NCBI GenBank assembly: GCA_027068795.1
Contig: JAMOMB010000090.1
Coordinates: 1 to 40,612 of the forward strand
Direction: 5' to 3'
DNA: 40,612 nucleotides
DNA from: Sedimenticola sp.
GTDB taxonomy: Bacteria; Pseudomonadota; Gammaproteobacteria; Chromatiales; Chromatiaceae
The position numbers were made by a program, and so were the translations under genes. The notes beneath the pieces are model-generated. The model was not told where the DNA came from and made no database searches. It saw only the letters and a program-made list of their open reading frames with translations. This document shows, one piece after another, positions 1-9,727 of the stretch (position 1 is the stretch's first letter; each line of letters begins with the position of its first letter).

Positions 1-805
1 CACCATAATCCAGGTCTTCGAGAACAGAGCGGTTTTGCTCCATAACCAAACCAAAAGAGTCATTGATGCCGCGCTGGTTCTCAATAGCGTTCATGCGTCC
101 GCCGATCTTGGTGCGTACCGTCTGGATCTGATCCATGGCGTTATCCAGTGCTGTAAGCGTTGCACCAGAAGGTGTATTGTTGTCCAGATCCGTGATGAAA
201 TCATGAATGATGCTGAAAGTATCAGTAGTCCCACCACTGCCGTCATCAATTCCCATGAAAACGCTGTCTCCAGGATCACCGGTAGTGACATGGCGTGTAC
301 TGCCAATTTGCAGCAATCTTTGCCCCTGGTCCCCCTGATAACTGAAGTTCCCCGCCCCGTCATCGGTAAAGGGAGGAACGCTGGTCTGATAGCCGCCAAA
401 AATATATTCCCCATTGGTGTCTGTTGCATTGGCCAGCGCCATCAAGCCATCGAGATGTTCACGCACTTCTGTGGCAATCGCTTGTCTGTCACCAGCGCCA
501 AGAGAGTCATTGTTTGCACGCACTGCAAGCTCCCGCACCCGCTGCAGGATGTCGCCCGCCCCTTCAAGAACGTTTTCTTCCCGGCGCAGCCGCGCTTCTG
601 CGGCATCATTGTTACGCTGGTATTGACTGACGGAAGACAATAGTTGATCCAGCTCCAGCACTTTGGTGGCCGCGGCAGGATCATCGCTGGGCGCAAGCAT
701 GCGCTGACCTGTGGCAAGCTGCAGCTGCGTCTTTGACAATGCAGCCTGGCTGTTGAGCATGGCGTTCACACCCTGCCGATACCATTGGCCAGTTGAAATA
801 CGCAT
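1..805 (-). CDS. flgL: Flagellar hook-filament junction protein FlgL (HAP3), 3' end outside window
   Basis: FlgL is the second adaptor between hook and filament, acting outside the cell at the hook tip. The frame is open from an ATG at 805 to the window edge, 268 residues, so the C-terminus is missing. It begins MRISTGQWYRQGVNAML, followed by the helical flagellin-like N-terminal region with LATGQRMLAPSDDPAAA (about residues 30-46), a hallmark of FlgL and flagellins. A FGGYQT segment near residue 138 is also typical of FlgL. It starts 3 bases after the flgK stop, so the two are certainly co-transcribed. The order flgK-flgL and the length separate it from a flagellin gene. Confidence 0.95.
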   Translation of the reverse strand, partial: MRISTGQWYRQGVNAMLNSQAALSKTQLQLATGQRMLAPSDDPAAATKVLELDQLLSSVSQYQRNNDAAEARLRREENVLEGAGDILQRVRELAVRANNDSLGAGDRQAIATEVREHLDGLMALANATDTNGEYIFGGYQTSVPPFTDDGAGNFSYQGDQGQRLLQIGSTRHVTTGDPGDSVFMGIDDGSGGTTDTFSIIHDFITDLDNNTPSGATLTALDNAMDQIQTVRTKIGGRMNAIENQRGINDSFGLVMEQNRSVLEDLDYG

Positions 806-808
806 GGT

Positions 809-2779
809 TTATCTCCTCACTGCACCCAGCAGCGTGTCGAACAGTTCGTTTGCTGTTGCAATCACCTGGGCTGCTGCCTGATAGGATTGCTGGAATTTGA
901 CCAGGTTTGCCGCCTCCTCATCCAGATTGACGCCGGATATGGCATCCCTGGCGTTGAGCGAGCGCTCCAGAAGTTGTTGATGGGCACCAACAGTCATCTC
1001 GGCCTGACGGGTAGTGGTGCCCACTTCAGACACCATGCCACGATAGACATCCGACAGACTTTCCGTACCATTTCCCATCACGCTGCCAGTCAATACTTCA
1101 CCCAATGCCAGGGCGTTGCGGTTGTCCCCATCACCGTTGCCGTTGTAGCCGATAGTGAACTCATCACCGGCATTTGGACTGCCGGTAAGACGTACCTGGT
1201 AGCCGTAGTCAAGGCCACCAGGCGTGGGAAATACATCATCACCGGTTGCAGGATCAAAGCCGCTAACAGATTCCAGCAAGGTCGGAGAAGCCGGGTTGCT
1301 GTTATCATAGAGCTCATAGGTAGTGGCGCTGGTAAAGCGAATCATTACTGGCGGCGAGAGGCTTCCCGGGGTGCTCTGGAAAGCAGCATTGTCGATATCT
1401 GTTACCTGACCGGCGCTGATGGCTCCCGATCCGGTATTGGTGGTCATTGCGCTGGTGAGAACCGGGGAAGCAGCAGCGATTTGGCTTGGGTCGTTCACCA
1501 ACATTTGCAGCGATTGCGCTCCATTGCGCGTAGGCTGAATGAGAAAGGTATCACCGCTGACAGCAGCCGCATCCACGGTAATGCGCACCCCGTCGACAAC
1601 AAAAGGATCCGCTGCAGACCCGCTACCCGTCATGGCAACTTGTTCACCCGTATCGGTGCGGCTGATGGACCATGTTGCACCATCATATTGTAATTTGTAA
1701 TCGGCGCCAGTGGCCTGGCCAACATCATCCCAGGCGACAGATAAGCTGCTGCTGACGCCGGGATAGCTGTCCCACTGGGGATCGGGAAAGGAAAAAAACG
1801 CCTGGCCGAGCTGCCCGTTGAGATCCACGCCCCGCTGGTGCTGGGCATTGAAAAATTCACCCAAGCCAATGGCCGCCCGGCCCAGCTCATTGGCTGCCGG
1901 CTCCAGCACCCTGCTGCGAAACCCAAGCAAACCGCCGACCTTGCCCCCGGACAGTTGATCGGTAATTGGCACCTGATTGTTGCTCCCGGCCTCCAGCGCA
2001 ACCTGCAGGGGCGCATGCACGCCAGGACCGCGATAAGTACCCAATTGGGTTGCATTGCCGCCCACAACCAGCGCCTGCCCACTACCAATCATTACGTTCA
2101 GGGAGCCATCATCCTGGGACAGGGTGCTAACGGATACATGTTCCGACAGGTCACGGATAAGACTGTCGCGCTGATCCAGCAAGTCGTTTGGCGGCTGATC
2201 TCCTGCGATACCGCTGGCGCGCACGATTTCCTTGTTCAAATCGGCGATTGCGGAGCTTATGCGATTGATTTCCGTGACACTGGCTTGCAGGTCATTGTTG
2301 ACCTGGCTATTCATGTCATCCAGCCAGCCGCCCAGGGAATGAAAACGATCCACCAACCCCTGCCCTTCACTGATCAGGGCCTGGCGGGTTGCCGTTGATG
2401 CAGGATCATTGGCAAGGTCTTGTGCTGCGCTTTCGAAACGCTGCATGGCGGTGCTCAGGCCGGCATCCGGGTCAGCCAGTACATTGTCGATTTGTGCCGC
2501 ATAGTTGTGGAGCGTCTGGAATTCGGTGGTGGAAGAGGTATAGTTTCTCACCTGGTTTTCCACAAAACCATCGTAGAAACGCCGTACCGAGTCTGTGCGC
2601 ACCCCGGTGCCGATATAGCCGTAGCCGGCATATTGCGGAGTGGCTGATGACAAATCCACGCGCTGGCGGCTGTAGCCAGGCGTATTCGCGTTGGCAATAT
2701 TATGACCCGTGGTATTCAGGGCGCGCTGGAAAGCCCGCAGTGCGGATGTGCCGATTCCAAGCATATTCCCAGTAGTCAT
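809..2779 (-). CDS. flgK: Flagellar hook-associated protein FlgK (HAP1)
   Basis: FlgK is the first hook-filament junction protein, exported through the flagellar type III system and assembled on the hook tip. The protein has 656 residues, within the family range. The N-terminus carries the rod/hook motif ALNTTGHNIANANTPGYSRQ (about residues 20-39). The C-terminus has the matching helical motif VNLDEEAANLVKFQQSYQAA followed by a last ANELFDTLL helix; these two ends form the D0 coiled coil in the family. The start at 2779 is chosen because GGAG lies 7 bases upstream; an ATG five codons later lacks such a site. It is preceded by a sigma-28 promoter and a leader of about 195 bases, so it is probably a late flagellar gene together with flgL. 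Confidence 0.97.
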   Translation of the reverse strand: MTTGNMLGIGTSALRAFQRALNTTGHNIANANTPGYSRQRVDLSSATPQYAGYGYIGTGVRTDSVRRFYDGFVENQVRNYTSSTTEFQTLHNYAAQIDNVLADPDAGLSTAMQRFESAAQDLANDPASTATRQALISEGQGLVDRFHSLGGWLDDMNSQVNNDLQASVTEINRISSAIADLNKEIVRASGIAGDQPPNDLLDQRDSLIRDLSEHVSVSTLSQDDGSLNVMIGSGQALVVGGNATQLGTYRGPGVHAPLQVALEAGSNNQVPITDQLSGGKVGGLLGFRSRVLEPAANELGRAAIGLGEFFNAQHQRGVDLNGQLGQAFFSFPDPQWDSYPGVSSSLSVAWDDVGQATGADYKLQYDGATWSISRTDTGEQVAMTGSGSAADPFVVDGVRITVDAAAVSGDTFLIQPTRNGAQSLQMLVNDPSQIAAASPVLTSAMTTNTGSGAISAGQVTDIDNAAFQSTPGSLSPPVMIRFTSATTYELYDNSNPASPTLLESVSGFDPATGDDVFPTPGGLDYGYQVRLTGSPNAGDEFTIGYNGNGDGDNRNALALGEVLTGSVMGNGTESLSDVYRGMVSEVGTTTRQAEMTVGAHQQLLERSLNARDAISGVNLDEEAANLVKFQQSYQAAAQVIATANELFDTLLGAVRR

Positions 2780-2843
2780 TGCTTATCTCCGGAGATTTTC
2801 AGTACGGCTTGCTCGTACAGGTACTGGCGACAAAAAACGATGA

Positions 2844-2894
2844 TACGGCGGTTTTTGCCGTACAAGAGCGGCTACCCCATGCTGCACCAGCATG
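2844..2894 (-). repeat. Two hairpins in the flgK leader
   Basis: The untranslated leader of flgK contains two perfect inverted repeats: CATGCTG-CAC-CAGCATG (2878-2894) and TACGGC-7 nt-GCCGTA (2844-2862). Read leftward, the second is followed seven bases later by six T (2831-2840 on the plus strand reads as A), so it could act as a weak attenuator between flgJ read-through and flgK. Neither has the compact GC stem plus immediate U-run of a strong terminator. The rest of 2780-2980 shows only a GTAAAC direct repeat (2905-2921 region). Confidence 0.4.
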
Positions 2895-2980
2895 ATCAAG
2901 GCCTGTAAACAGTTTGTAAACGTTTTCATTTTCCGGTCTCCAGTCGCCAGGGCGAACCATCGCCAATCTCCCTGACAAGG

Positions 2981-3007
2981 CTATCGGCAATGGGCGGGGA
3001 AACTTGA
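2981..3007 (-). promoter_or_regulatory. Sigma-28 (FliA) promoter for flgKL
   Basis: Leftward, TCAAGTTT (3007-3000), 11 bases, then GCCGATAG (2988-2981). The family consensus is TAAAGTTT-N11-GCCGATAA, so 14 of 16 positions agree with exact spacing. It lies just inside the flgJ-flgK gap and implies a start site near 2974, giving flgK a leader of about 195 bases. The downstream FlgM gene and other FliA-type promoters in the window support FliA control. Confidence 0.85.
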
Positions 3008-3015
3008 GCGTTTTT

Positions 3016-3930
3016 TCATCCTTGTTTCAATTTACCCACTACTCCCGCAAAGCGGTCGCTGCTCATGATTCCCTGAATCTTGTCGGCATAATGAGGATCC
3101 GTAGCATATCCGGCCTCCTGTAATTCCTGCAGAAAACGCTGTGGATCTGCTGCATGCTTCAAGGCGTTTTCATAGCGCGGGTTGGTCTGCAAGAAGGCCA
3201 CATAATCTTCCATGCTTTTTTCCGTAGAATCATATGCACGAAAACTGGCGGTTTCACGCACTGCAACATGTTCCCGGTACTCCAGGGTAGAGACATGAAC
3301 TTTCTGCCCTTTCCAGCGGGAATCCGCCTTAATGCCAAACAGATTCATGCTGCTTCCTTGCCCGCCATCCGGCATTTTTTTCCCCCAGCCGGTTTCCAGC
3401 GCTGCCTGGGCAACCAGCACCTCTGGCATTACTCCCAGTTTGTCCGCCATCTGCTGCGCCACCGGCCAGAGATCCCGAATAAATTCCTCCGGACTCTCGG
3501 GTGACCATTCCTTGCCTGTTTTCGCCGGAGCTGGCGGGGCCTCGGTCACGGGCGCAGAAACGGTCTGCTGCATAGGAAAAGATTTTCGGCTGGACATGGA
3601 AAGATCGCCATTGGCGACTGCCTGTTGCTCTCCTCCTAGCTGTTGCTCGAATACTTTTGCCAGCCCGATTCCCTTGTTGTTTGCCAAGTCCAGGGCGATT
3701 TGCTGGTCGAACATCTGTTGATAGAAGCGGGTTTGATCACTCTCCCCCCCTGCTTCTCCCAGACTGCCCGCATCACGCATGGATTTGAGCATGATCTGGA
3801 TGAACATGGCTTCAAACTGGCGGGCAACCTCCTTTCGGGCCTCCGGCGATTGATTTCGCGCGCCGGCTTTCAGTTCCGCCAGCCCGTTAAAATCAGTGTA
3901 GATGCCCGCCTTGCTCAGTTCAGTATTCAT
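3016..3930 (-). CDS. flgJ: FlgJ, rod scaffold fused to peptidoglycan hydrolase
   Basis: FlgJ caps the growing rod in the periplasm and opens the peptidoglycan for it. From the ATG at 3930 the protein has 304 residues. The N-terminal rod-binding part covers about residues 30-100 (ARQFEAMFIQIMLKSMRDA). A Pro-rich linker follows. The C-terminal glucosaminidase domain (about 145-300) has AQAALETGWGKK, whose Glu (about residue 179) is the expected catalytic acid, then NLFGIKA and a C-terminal YADKIQGIM. A TTG at 3942 directly after the flgI stop would add four residues, but the ATG is the simpler choice. Neither has a strong ribosome site, so translation may be coupled to flgI. This two-domain form is the beta/gammaproteobacterial one. 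Confidence 0.95.
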   Translation of the reverse strand: MNTELSKAGIYTDFNGLAELKAGARNQSPEARKEVARQFEAMFIQIMLKSMRDAGSLGEAGGESDQTRFYQQMFDQQIALDLANNKGIGLAKVFEQQLGGEQQAVANGDLSMSSRKSFPMQQTVSAPVTEAPPAPAKTGKEWSPESPEEFIRDLWPVAQQMADKLGVMPEVLVAQAALETGWGKKMPDGGQGSSMNLFGIKADSRWKGQKVHVSTLEYREHVAVRETASFRAYDSTEKSMEDYVAFLQTNPRYENALKHAADPQRFLQELQEAGYATDPHYADKIQGIMSSDRFAGVVGKLKQG

Positions 3931-3942
3931 GGCTGTTTTCAA

Positions 3943-5049
3943 TTAGATGACGATCAGCTCCGCACGCAACGCCCCTGCCTCCTTCAATGCTTCCAGAATG
4001 GCCACCAGGTCGCCCGGGGCGGCGCCAACCTGATTGACCGCCTGCACGATGTCGTTTAATTTCACGCCCGGCTCGAACAAAAACATGCGCGCATCTTCCT
4101 GGGTGACCTGTACGCTGGATTGCGGCACCACTTCTGTGTTCCCTCCCCGGGAAAAAGGCGTTGGCTGACTGACGGCGGTTTGCTCGGAAATGGTAACCAT
4201 GAGGCTGCCATGGGCCACCGCTGCGGGCGTTACCCGCACATGACTGCCAATGACCACGGTTCCCGTGCGCGAGTTGATCACCACCCGCGCCGGCGCTTCG
4301 CCAGGCTCGAGGGTGATATTCTCCAGAATGGAGAGAAATCCCACTTTCTGGGAAGGGTCCACCGGCGCCCGTACCTCGATGGAACCACCATCCAGCGCCT
4401 TGGCCGTACCTTGACCAATCACGGTATTGATCGCCTTCACTACTCGATGCGCAGTGGTAAAGTCAGCATTGTGCAGGTTCAGCACCAGTTTATTGGCATT
4501 GGCAAAGGGGCTGGCTACAGTTCGCTCCACGGTTGCGCCATTGGGGATACGGCCCACACTGGGGATATTCACTGTCACCTTCGATCCATCCCTGCCTTCT
4601 ACGCCCAATCCGCCCACGATGAGGTTGCCTTGGGCAATTGCATAGATTTTGCCATCTGCACCTTTCAGGGGAGCCATCAGCAACGTGCCTCCCCGCAGGC
4701 TTTTCGCATTGCCCAGGGATGAAACCGTTACATCAATCATTTGCCCGGGTTTGGCGAATGGAGGCAGGCTGGTGCTGATCATTACAGCAGCCACGTTCTT
4801 GGGTTTGGGATTGACGCCGGGCGGCACCACCACCCCAAGCTGCGCCAGCATGCTCTTGAGGCTTTGCGCCGTAAATTGGGTCTGACTGGTCTTGTCACCG
4901 GTGCCGTCCAGGCCTACAACAAGGCCATACCCTACCAGTTGGTTCTCACGCACACCGGCGACGGAAGCCAAATCCTTGATTCTTTCCGCCTGCACTGCGG
5001 TAGCCGCCAGTCCAAGCAGCAACAAAATGGTCATGGAAATTGTTTTCAT
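3943..5049 (-). CDS. flgI: Flagellar P-ring protein FlgI
   Basis: FlgI forms the P-ring bushing in the peptidoglycan layer. The ATG at 5049 is preceded by AAGGT eight bases upstream and gives a clean Sec signal peptide ([21 protein letters not shown], cut before ERIKD). A GTG at 5073 would place eight charged or polar residues in front and is less likely. The mature part starts with the invariant [20 protein letters not shown] and [12 protein letters not shown], and ends with [20 protein letters not shown] and [18 protein letters not shown], both family hallmarks. It has 368 residues, normal length. It lies between flgH (25 bases upstream) and flgJ in the usual order. Confidence 0.97.
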   Translation of the reverse strand: MKTISMTILLLLGLAATAVQAERIKDLASVAGVRENQLVGYGLVVGLDGTGDKTSQTQFTAQSLKSMLAQLGVVVPPGVNPKPKNVAAVMISTSLPPFAKPGQMIDVTVSSLGNAKSLRGGTLLMAPLKGADGKIYAIAQGNLIVGGLGVEGRDGSKVTVNIPSVGRIPNGATVERTVASPFANANKLVLNLHNADFTTAHRVVKAINTVIGQGTAKALDGGSIEVRAPVDPSQKVGFLSILENITLEPGEAPARVVINSRTGTVVIGSHVRVTPAAVAHGSLMVTISEQTAVSQPTPFSRGGNTEVVPQSSVQVTQEDARMFLFEPGVKLNDIVQAVNQVGAAPGDLVAILEALKEAGALRAELIVI

Positions 5050-5074
5050 GTTATTTACCTTTACGACAACCACA

Positions 5075-5740
5075 TCAGAATGGCATCAGCGGACTGAGAA
5101 AAAACTCGGTCAGCCAGCCGGGCTTGTTGGCTCTGGCGAGAGTACCGCGGCCGCCATAGAGAATCTGCGCATCCGCCACCTTGGTAGAGGAAATGCTGTT
5201 ATCCGGACCAATATCCAGCGGGCGCACAATACCGCGAATACGAATGAACTCCTCACCATGATTGATGGTGATCCATTTTTCCCCTTGAACCACCAGGTTG
5301 CCGTTTGTTAGCACCTGGGCGACAGTAACGGTGATGCTCCCTTCCAGCTTGTTGCTCTGCTTGCTGTCGCCTTCGGCAGCAAACTTGTGCCCGCCGCTTA
5401 TGCTGTTTTCCAGTTCCGGCACTGTCTGGCCGAAGATTTTTGGTACGCCGATGCCAGATTCGGAGGATTTGTCTACAGACGTATCCGCCTTTTTCTCGGC
5501 ATTGGTGCGTTCATTCAGCACAATGGTGAGAATGTCTCCTACCCGCCGTGCTTTCAGATCCTCGAATAACCGCAAGGACGTATCAGCCTGATATATTGCG
5601 CCATTGGATACGGGCGCCGGGGCCACATAAACCGGCTGCGTGGCGACAAAGGCCGTATCTCCCTTCTTGGGAATCGAGCAACCACCCAACAACAATGACC
5701 CGACGACCAGAAGCAAGCTGTATGGTTGTTGACTGCTCAT
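5075..5740 (-). CDS. flgH: Flagellar L-ring lipoprotein FlgH
   Basis: FlgH forms the outer-membrane L-ring. It has 221 residues with a lipoprotein signal peptide: a hydrophobic stretch then LLLGGC with the lipidated Cys at residue 21. The mature protein has the family segments [20 protein letters not shown] and [20 protein letters not shown], then [20 protein letters not shown] and a closing [20 protein letters not shown] lies upstream of the ATG at 5740. It follows flgG by 12 bases, so it is in the same operon. Confidence 0.97.
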   Translation of the reverse strand: MSSQQPYSLLLVVGSLLLGGCSIPKKGDTAFVATQPVYVAPAPVSNGAIYQADTSLRLFEDLKARRVGDILTIVLNERTNAEKKADTSVDKSSESGIGVPKIFGQTVPELENSISGGHKFAAEGDSKQSNKLEGSITVTVAQVLTNGNLVVQGEKWITINHGEEFIRIRGIVRPLDIGPDNSISSTKVADAQILYGGRGTLARANKPGWLTEFFLSPLMPF

Positions 5741-5752
5741 ATTCCCTGTCTC

Positions 5753-6538
5753 CTACAGGTTGTTGTTCACATACTGCAGCATTTGATCTGCAGTGGAAAT
5801 GGCCTTGGAGTTCATCTCATAGGCGCGTTGGGTCTCGATCATGTTTACCAGCTCTTCCACTGTATTGACATTGGAGCTTTCCAGGGAGCCCTGAATCAGG
5901 GTGCCCAGACCATTCAACCCCGGCGTACCAACCTGGGGAGCGCCACTGGAACCGGATTCCAGAAAAAGGTTGTCGCCAATCGCTTGCAGCCCGGCCGGAT
6001 TGATAAAATCCGCCAACTGAATATTGCCTACCTGGGTGGGCGTTGGAGAGCCGGCTACCACTACCGATACTGTACCGTCGGAGCCAATGGTAATGCTCTG
6101 GGCATCTGCGGGAATGCTGATGCCGGGCTGCACGGGATAGCCCATGGAAGTGACGAGCTGCCCTTGCGCATCCATTTGCATGGTGCCATCCCGGGTATAC
6201 GCCAGTGCGCCGTCAGGCATGAGAATCTGCACGAACCCCCTTCCCTGAATGGCGACATCCAGGGCATTGCCGGTTTGCACGATATTCCCCTGGGTGAAGA
6301 GCTTCTCCGTCGCCACGGTACGCACGCCCGTACCCAGGTTCAGGCCGGAAGGCAACTGGGTGTCCTGCGACGACTGTGCGCCCACTTGCGCCAGGTTCTG
6401 GTAGAGCAAATCGGAAAATACCGCCCTGGAGCGTTTGAAGCCATTGGTGCTGGCATTCGCCAGATTGTTGGAAATGGTGGCCATGCGCGTCTGCTGCGCT
6501 TCAAGGCCTGTTTTTGCAATCCAAAGTGCCGGATTCAT
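5753..6538 (-). CDS. flgG: Distal rod protein FlgG
   Basis: FlgG builds the distal rod that passes through the P and L rings. It has 261 residues, exactly the usual size. The N-terminal rod motif is [20 protein letters not shown]. Internal [20 protein letters not shown] and the C-terminal [20 protein letters not shown] and [15 protein letters not shown] are FlgG signatures; the last one distinguishes it from FlgF. A GGAG site stands 9 bases before the ATG. It is 75 bases downstream of flgF with no visible terminator in that gap. Confidence 0.97.
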   Translation of the reverse strand: MNPALWIAKTGLEAQQTRMATISNNLANASTNGFKRSRAVFSDLLYQNLAQVGAQSSQDTQLPSGLNLGTGVRTVATEKLFTQGNIVQTGNALDVAIQGRGFVQILMPDGALAYTRDGTMQMDAQGQLVTSMGYPVQPGISIPADAQSITIGSDGTVSVVVAGSPTPTQVGNIQLADFINPAGLQAIGDNLFLESGSSGAPQVGTPGLNGLGTLIQGSLESSNVNTVEELVNMIETQRAYEMNSKAISTADQMLQYVNNNL

Positions 6539-6613
6539 TGTATTTCTCCTGTTTTATCCCTATTGATCATGTGCAACAGGCATAAGATTGGGTTTGCAGG
6601 TGGTAAAACCATA

Positions 6614-7354
6614 TCAGCTCATGTTCATCAATTTGGCTGCGGCGGCGTCATTTTCTTCCGCCGTTTTCATCATTTTCACCTGGGTCTCGAACTGGCGGGC
6701 CAGCTCGATCATTCGCACCATGGAGTCGACGGTGTTCACATTGCTCGATTCCAGGGCGCCGGATACCAGTTTTACAACCGCATCCGCCTCGGCTTGCGCG
6801 CCATTACGCAACCGGATCAACCCATCTTCGCCTTTTGTCAGGCTGGCGGCTGGCGGATTGACCAGTTTGATGCGATCCACAATCGCCAGGGCATTGACGC
6901 CCTGCCCCAGAGGTTGCACGGTAATGGTGCCATCCGCGCCAATATCCAGCTTGCCGTTGGGTGGAACCGCAATGGGACCACCCTCGCCAAGCACCGGATG
7001 ACCGGCGCCGGTGGTGAGAATGCCAAAGCTGTCTACCCGCAGATCACCCGCACGGGTATAGGCTTCACCACCATCCGGCGCCTGCACCGCAATCCAGCCT
7101 TCTCCTTTTACCGCCACATCCAGCTCCCTTCCGGTGCTCTGAATGGTACCGCCGCTCAAATCCACCCCGGCACCATCCGCCGCAGCATATACCCGGTCAG
7201 GAAAGCCCGGCCCATACAGCGGAAGGCTGAGAAAGGATTCCATGTCGGCGCGAAAACCCGTGGTGCTGGCATTGGCCAGATTGTTGGTGTTCACGGCCTG
7301 GGATCTCATGGTTTCCCGAGCGCCGGTCATGGCGATATAGAGCATACGATCCAT
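6614..7354 (-). CDS. flgF: Proximal rod protein FlgF
   Basis: FlgF is a proximal rod subunit. The 246 residues match the family. The N-terminus MDRMLYIAMTGARETMRSQA with [20 protein letters not shown] differs from FlgG in the way FlgF does. The C-terminus has [20 protein letters not shown] and ARQFETQVKMMKTAEENDAA. It sits between flgE (15 bases upstream) and flgG. The ribosome site (GGGTGA) is weak, so translation may depend on flgE coupling. Confidence 0.96.
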   Translation of the reverse strand: MDRMLYIAMTGARETMRSQAVNTNNLANASTTGFRADMESFLSLPLYGPGFPDRVYAAADGAGVDLSGGTIQSTGRELDVAVKGEGWIAVQAPDGGEAYTRAGDLRVDSFGILTTGAGHPVLGEGGPIAVPPNGKLDIGADGTITVQPLGQGVNALAIVDRIKLVNPPAASLTKGEDGLIRLRNGAQAEADAVVKLVSGALESSNVNTVDSMVRMIELARQFETQVKMMKTAEENDAAAAKLMNMS

Positions 7355-7369
7355 ATTAAATCACCCGGG

Positions 7370-8596
7370 TTAGCGCAGGTTGATTATGGTTTGGGTAACG
7401 GTGTCTTCCGTCTGGATGGTCTGAGCATTGGCCTGGAAGTTACGTTGGGCAACAATCATTTTCACCAGTTGTTCGGTTAGATCCACATTGGATTCTTCCA
7501 GCGCACCTGACTGGATGGATCCCAACCCAGAGGTTCCCGGCGCGCCGACAATTGGGGGGCCAGAGGCATTGGTATCCGCCCATGCAGTATCACCGAGAGG
7601 CTGCAGTCCTTGTTCGTTGGCGAAGTTGGCCAGCACCATTTGGCCAATGCTCCGGGACTGGCCATTGGTGTAACGTGCAAAGATCGTTCCTTCCTGATCA
7701 ATATCCACACCCAGTATCTGTCCGGTGGAGAAGCCATCCTGGTAGATTGAATTTACCGCAAAATCACTGCCGTATTGGGTGCTTTTCGATAGATCTATGG
7801 TGATCGCCTGGCCCGGGGTTGCGCCGCCACCCGGATTCCAGGATAGGTTGATGGTGGCCGGGCTGCTATAGGAGCCATCATCATTGAAGACAATCGTAGT
7901 GGTATCCTGCACGGCGCCATCGATCATGGTGCGCACCGTCCAGGAGTTGGGGTTGGTGGCAGGATCCTGCTTGCTGTAGTACAGGGTGATATCGTGGGGG
8001 TTGCCCTGGCTGTCGTACACGGATGTGGTGGTGGTGGAATTGTAACCCGCCGGATCCGGAACACCGCCTATCAGCGCCCATGAGCTGTCTGTTTCCCCTG
8101 AGCGCGCATCAAAGTTGAGGTTGGCGTTCAAGGCGCTGGTCGGGTTTGGCTGGGCATAGGAAGTATCAATCCGCATTGGCCCGATACCACCGGTAATCGC
8201 ACCATTCTGATCCGCTGCCCTTGCCATCAAAAACAGCCCGTCGCTATTTACCACATAGCCGTCCCGGTCAAGATGAAAGTTTCCTGCACGGGAATAGACC
8301 GATGCACCACTGGCGTCGGAAAGCTGAAAGAAGCCTTGGCCATTGATGGCTATATCCAGCGCATTTCCCGTAAAGGAAATATTTCCCTGCCCAAAATGCT
8401 GGGCGGCTCCACGCAAGCGAACGCCTTGACCGATGGCCGTGCCTGGCGCACCCATCATGCTCGCCGCATAGACATCTCCGAACTCGGCCCTAGAGCCTTT
8501 GAAACCAGTAGTATTGGCATTGGCGATATTGTTGCCGATGATGCCCAGATCGCCGGATGCGGCGCGGATACCACTTAGTGCTGTATTGAATGACAT
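7370..8596 (-). CDS. flgE: Flagellar hook protein FlgE
   Basis: FlgE polymerises into the hook. It has 408 residues, similar to the E. coli protein. N-terminal [20 protein letters not shown] and [20 protein letters not shown] form the D0/D1 helix. A D1/D2 insert spans about residues 140-290 (the segment [20 protein letters not shown] is typical of FlgE). The C-terminus [20 protein letters not shown] and [20 protein letters not shown] closes the coiled coil. GGAG lies 7 bases before the ATG. It follows the hook cap gene flgD by 25 bases. Confidence 0.97.
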   Translation of the reverse strand: MSFNTALSGIRAASGDLGIIGNNIANANTTGFKGSRAEFGDVYAASMMGAPGTAIGQGVRLRGAAQHFGQGNISFTGNALDIAINGQGFFQLSDASGASVYSRAGNFHLDRDGYVVNSDGLFLMARAADQNGAITGGIGPMRIDTSYAQPNPTSALNANLNFDARSGETDSSWALIGGVPDPAGYNSTTTTSVYDSQGNPHDITLYYSKQDPATNPNSWTVRTMIDGAVQDTTTIVFNDDGSYSSPATINLSWNPGGGATPGQAITIDLSKSTQYGSDFAVNSIYQDGFSTGQILGVDIDQEGTIFARYTNGQSRSIGQMVLANFANEQGLQPLGDTAWADTNASGPPIVGAPGTSGLGSIQSGALEESNVDLTEQLVKMIVAQRNFQANAQTIQTEDTVTQTIINLR

Positions 8597-8621
8597 AGTA
8601 TTTCTCCGTTGATTGCGTTAC

Positions 8622-9296
8622 TTACATGATGGTCTGAACGGACTCCAGGGGAATGGAAGTACCGTTGTCGAGATTGAGCAATATGCCTCCATAGGGATTG
8701 AGGCTGACACTGGCTACATTGCTGCGGAGTTCCAGCGCAGCCTCCTGAATGCTGCCGTCAACCTCCGCCTCCGCTACAATGCGGTAGTTTCCCGGCGCAG
8801 CAGGGTTGCCGTCATCCGCAAAACCATCCCATTTAAAGGATACGGCCCCTGCCGCGTTGCTGCCCATGGGAATGGTGCGCACCAGAGCGCCTTGGGAATC
8901 ATAGATCTTGATATTCATATCGGCGGTGCTTCCATTCAGCAACACCTGCCCGACGACATTGCCGCCTTCCTCCAGAACACCCGTATCGCCAGGCGTCATC
9001 ACGGCATGACCAATCATGCTTGCGGCTTTCATGGTCTGGTCGGTCGTCAATGTGGCGGCCAGCGCATCGAAGGACTGTTGCAGCTCCTGGATACCATTGA
9101 CTGTGGAAAACTCGGCCAGTTGACTCATGAACTCATTGGGATCCAGGGGCTTGGTGGGATCCTGGTTCTTCATCTGCGCTAACATGAGTTCAAGAAAATC
9201 CTCCTGCCCCATGTCTGAACTGGAACGGCCTGTTCCCTGTGCCTCAGGGGTCGCTCCCAGGGCGCTATAGGTATTGTTGGTTGTTTCGTTTATCAT
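8622..9296 (-). CDS. flgD: Hook-capping protein FlgD
   Basis: FlgD is the scaffold cap that allows hook subunits to assemble. The 224 residues contain the N-terminal capping region MGQEDFLELMLAQMKNQDPT and KPLDPNEFMSQLAEFSTVNG, the most conserved part of the family, then beta-rich tudor/FnIII-like domains with the FlgD Ig segment VSFKWDGFADDGNPAAPGNY. AAGG lies 7 bases before the ATG. Position between flgC and flgE agrees. Confidence 0.97.
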   Translation of the reverse strand: MINETTNNTYSALGATPEAQGTGRSSSDMGQEDFLELMLAQMKNQDPTKPLDPNEFMSQLAEFSTVNGIQELQQSFDALAATLTTDQTMKAASMIGHAVMTPGDTGVLEEGGNVVGQVLLNGSTADMNIKIYDSQGALVRTIPMGSNAAGAVSFKWDGFADDGNPAAPGNYRIVAEAEVDGSIQEAALELRSNVASVSLNPYGGILLNLDNGTSIPLESVQTIM

Positions 9297-9311
9297 CGTA
9301 ATACCTTCCTA

Positions 9312-9725
9312 TCAACGCCCAAGATTCAGCGTCTTGAGCAAGAGTTGTTTGGAAGTGTTGAGCACTTCCACGTTGTTCTGGTAAGAGCGGGAAGCAGAGA
9401 TCATGTTCGCCATCTCTTCCACCGTGTTTACATTGGGTTTGTATACATAGCCATCAGCATCTGACAACGGATGGTTGGGCTGATATTCACGGGGAATATC
9501 CGCCTGGCTTTCGACGATGCCCGCAACCCGTACGCCTGCTGACTGCTGGTCGGCGTTGAGCACCGAGAGCACGGCTGCAAATACCGGCTGGCGGGCGCGA
9601 TACGCCTTTTCCGGACTGCTGCTTACGGAATCCGCATTGGCAAGATTGCTGGCCACGGTATTCAGACGCACGGATTGCGCACTCATGCCGGAGCCGGAAA
9701 TATTGAATACATCATAGAGTCCCAT
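9312..9725 (-). CDS. flgC: Proximal rod protein FlgC
   Basis: FlgC is a small rod subunit, 137 residues. MGLYDVFNISGSGMSAQSVR and LNTVASNLANADSVSSSPEK are diagnostic, as is the C-terminal YKPNVNTVEEMANMISASRS and QNNVEVLNTSKQLLLKTLNL. AAAGGAGA precedes the ATG, and the gene starts 2 bases after the flgB stop. Confidence 0.97.
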   Translation of the reverse strand: MGLYDVFNISGSGMSAQSVRLNTVASNLANADSVSSSPEKAYRARQPVFAAVLSVLNADQQSAGVRVAGIVESQADIPREYQPNHPLSDADGYVYKPNVNTVEEMANMISASRSYQNNVEVLNTSKQLLLKTLNLGR

Positions 9726-9727
9726 CG

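Noticed and set aside
2844-2862. Hairpin in the flgK leader as a rho-independent terminator
   Set aside because: The 6-bp stem is short and the T-run begins several bases after it; it also lies downstream of a sigma-28 promoter that must read through.
5726-7480. Rightward open frame of 584 codons across flgG, flgF and the flgE 3' end
   Set aside because: It is antisense to three well-supported genes; its composition (His-, Gly-, Ile-rich) is typical of reverse frames of flagellar genes and it has no domain.
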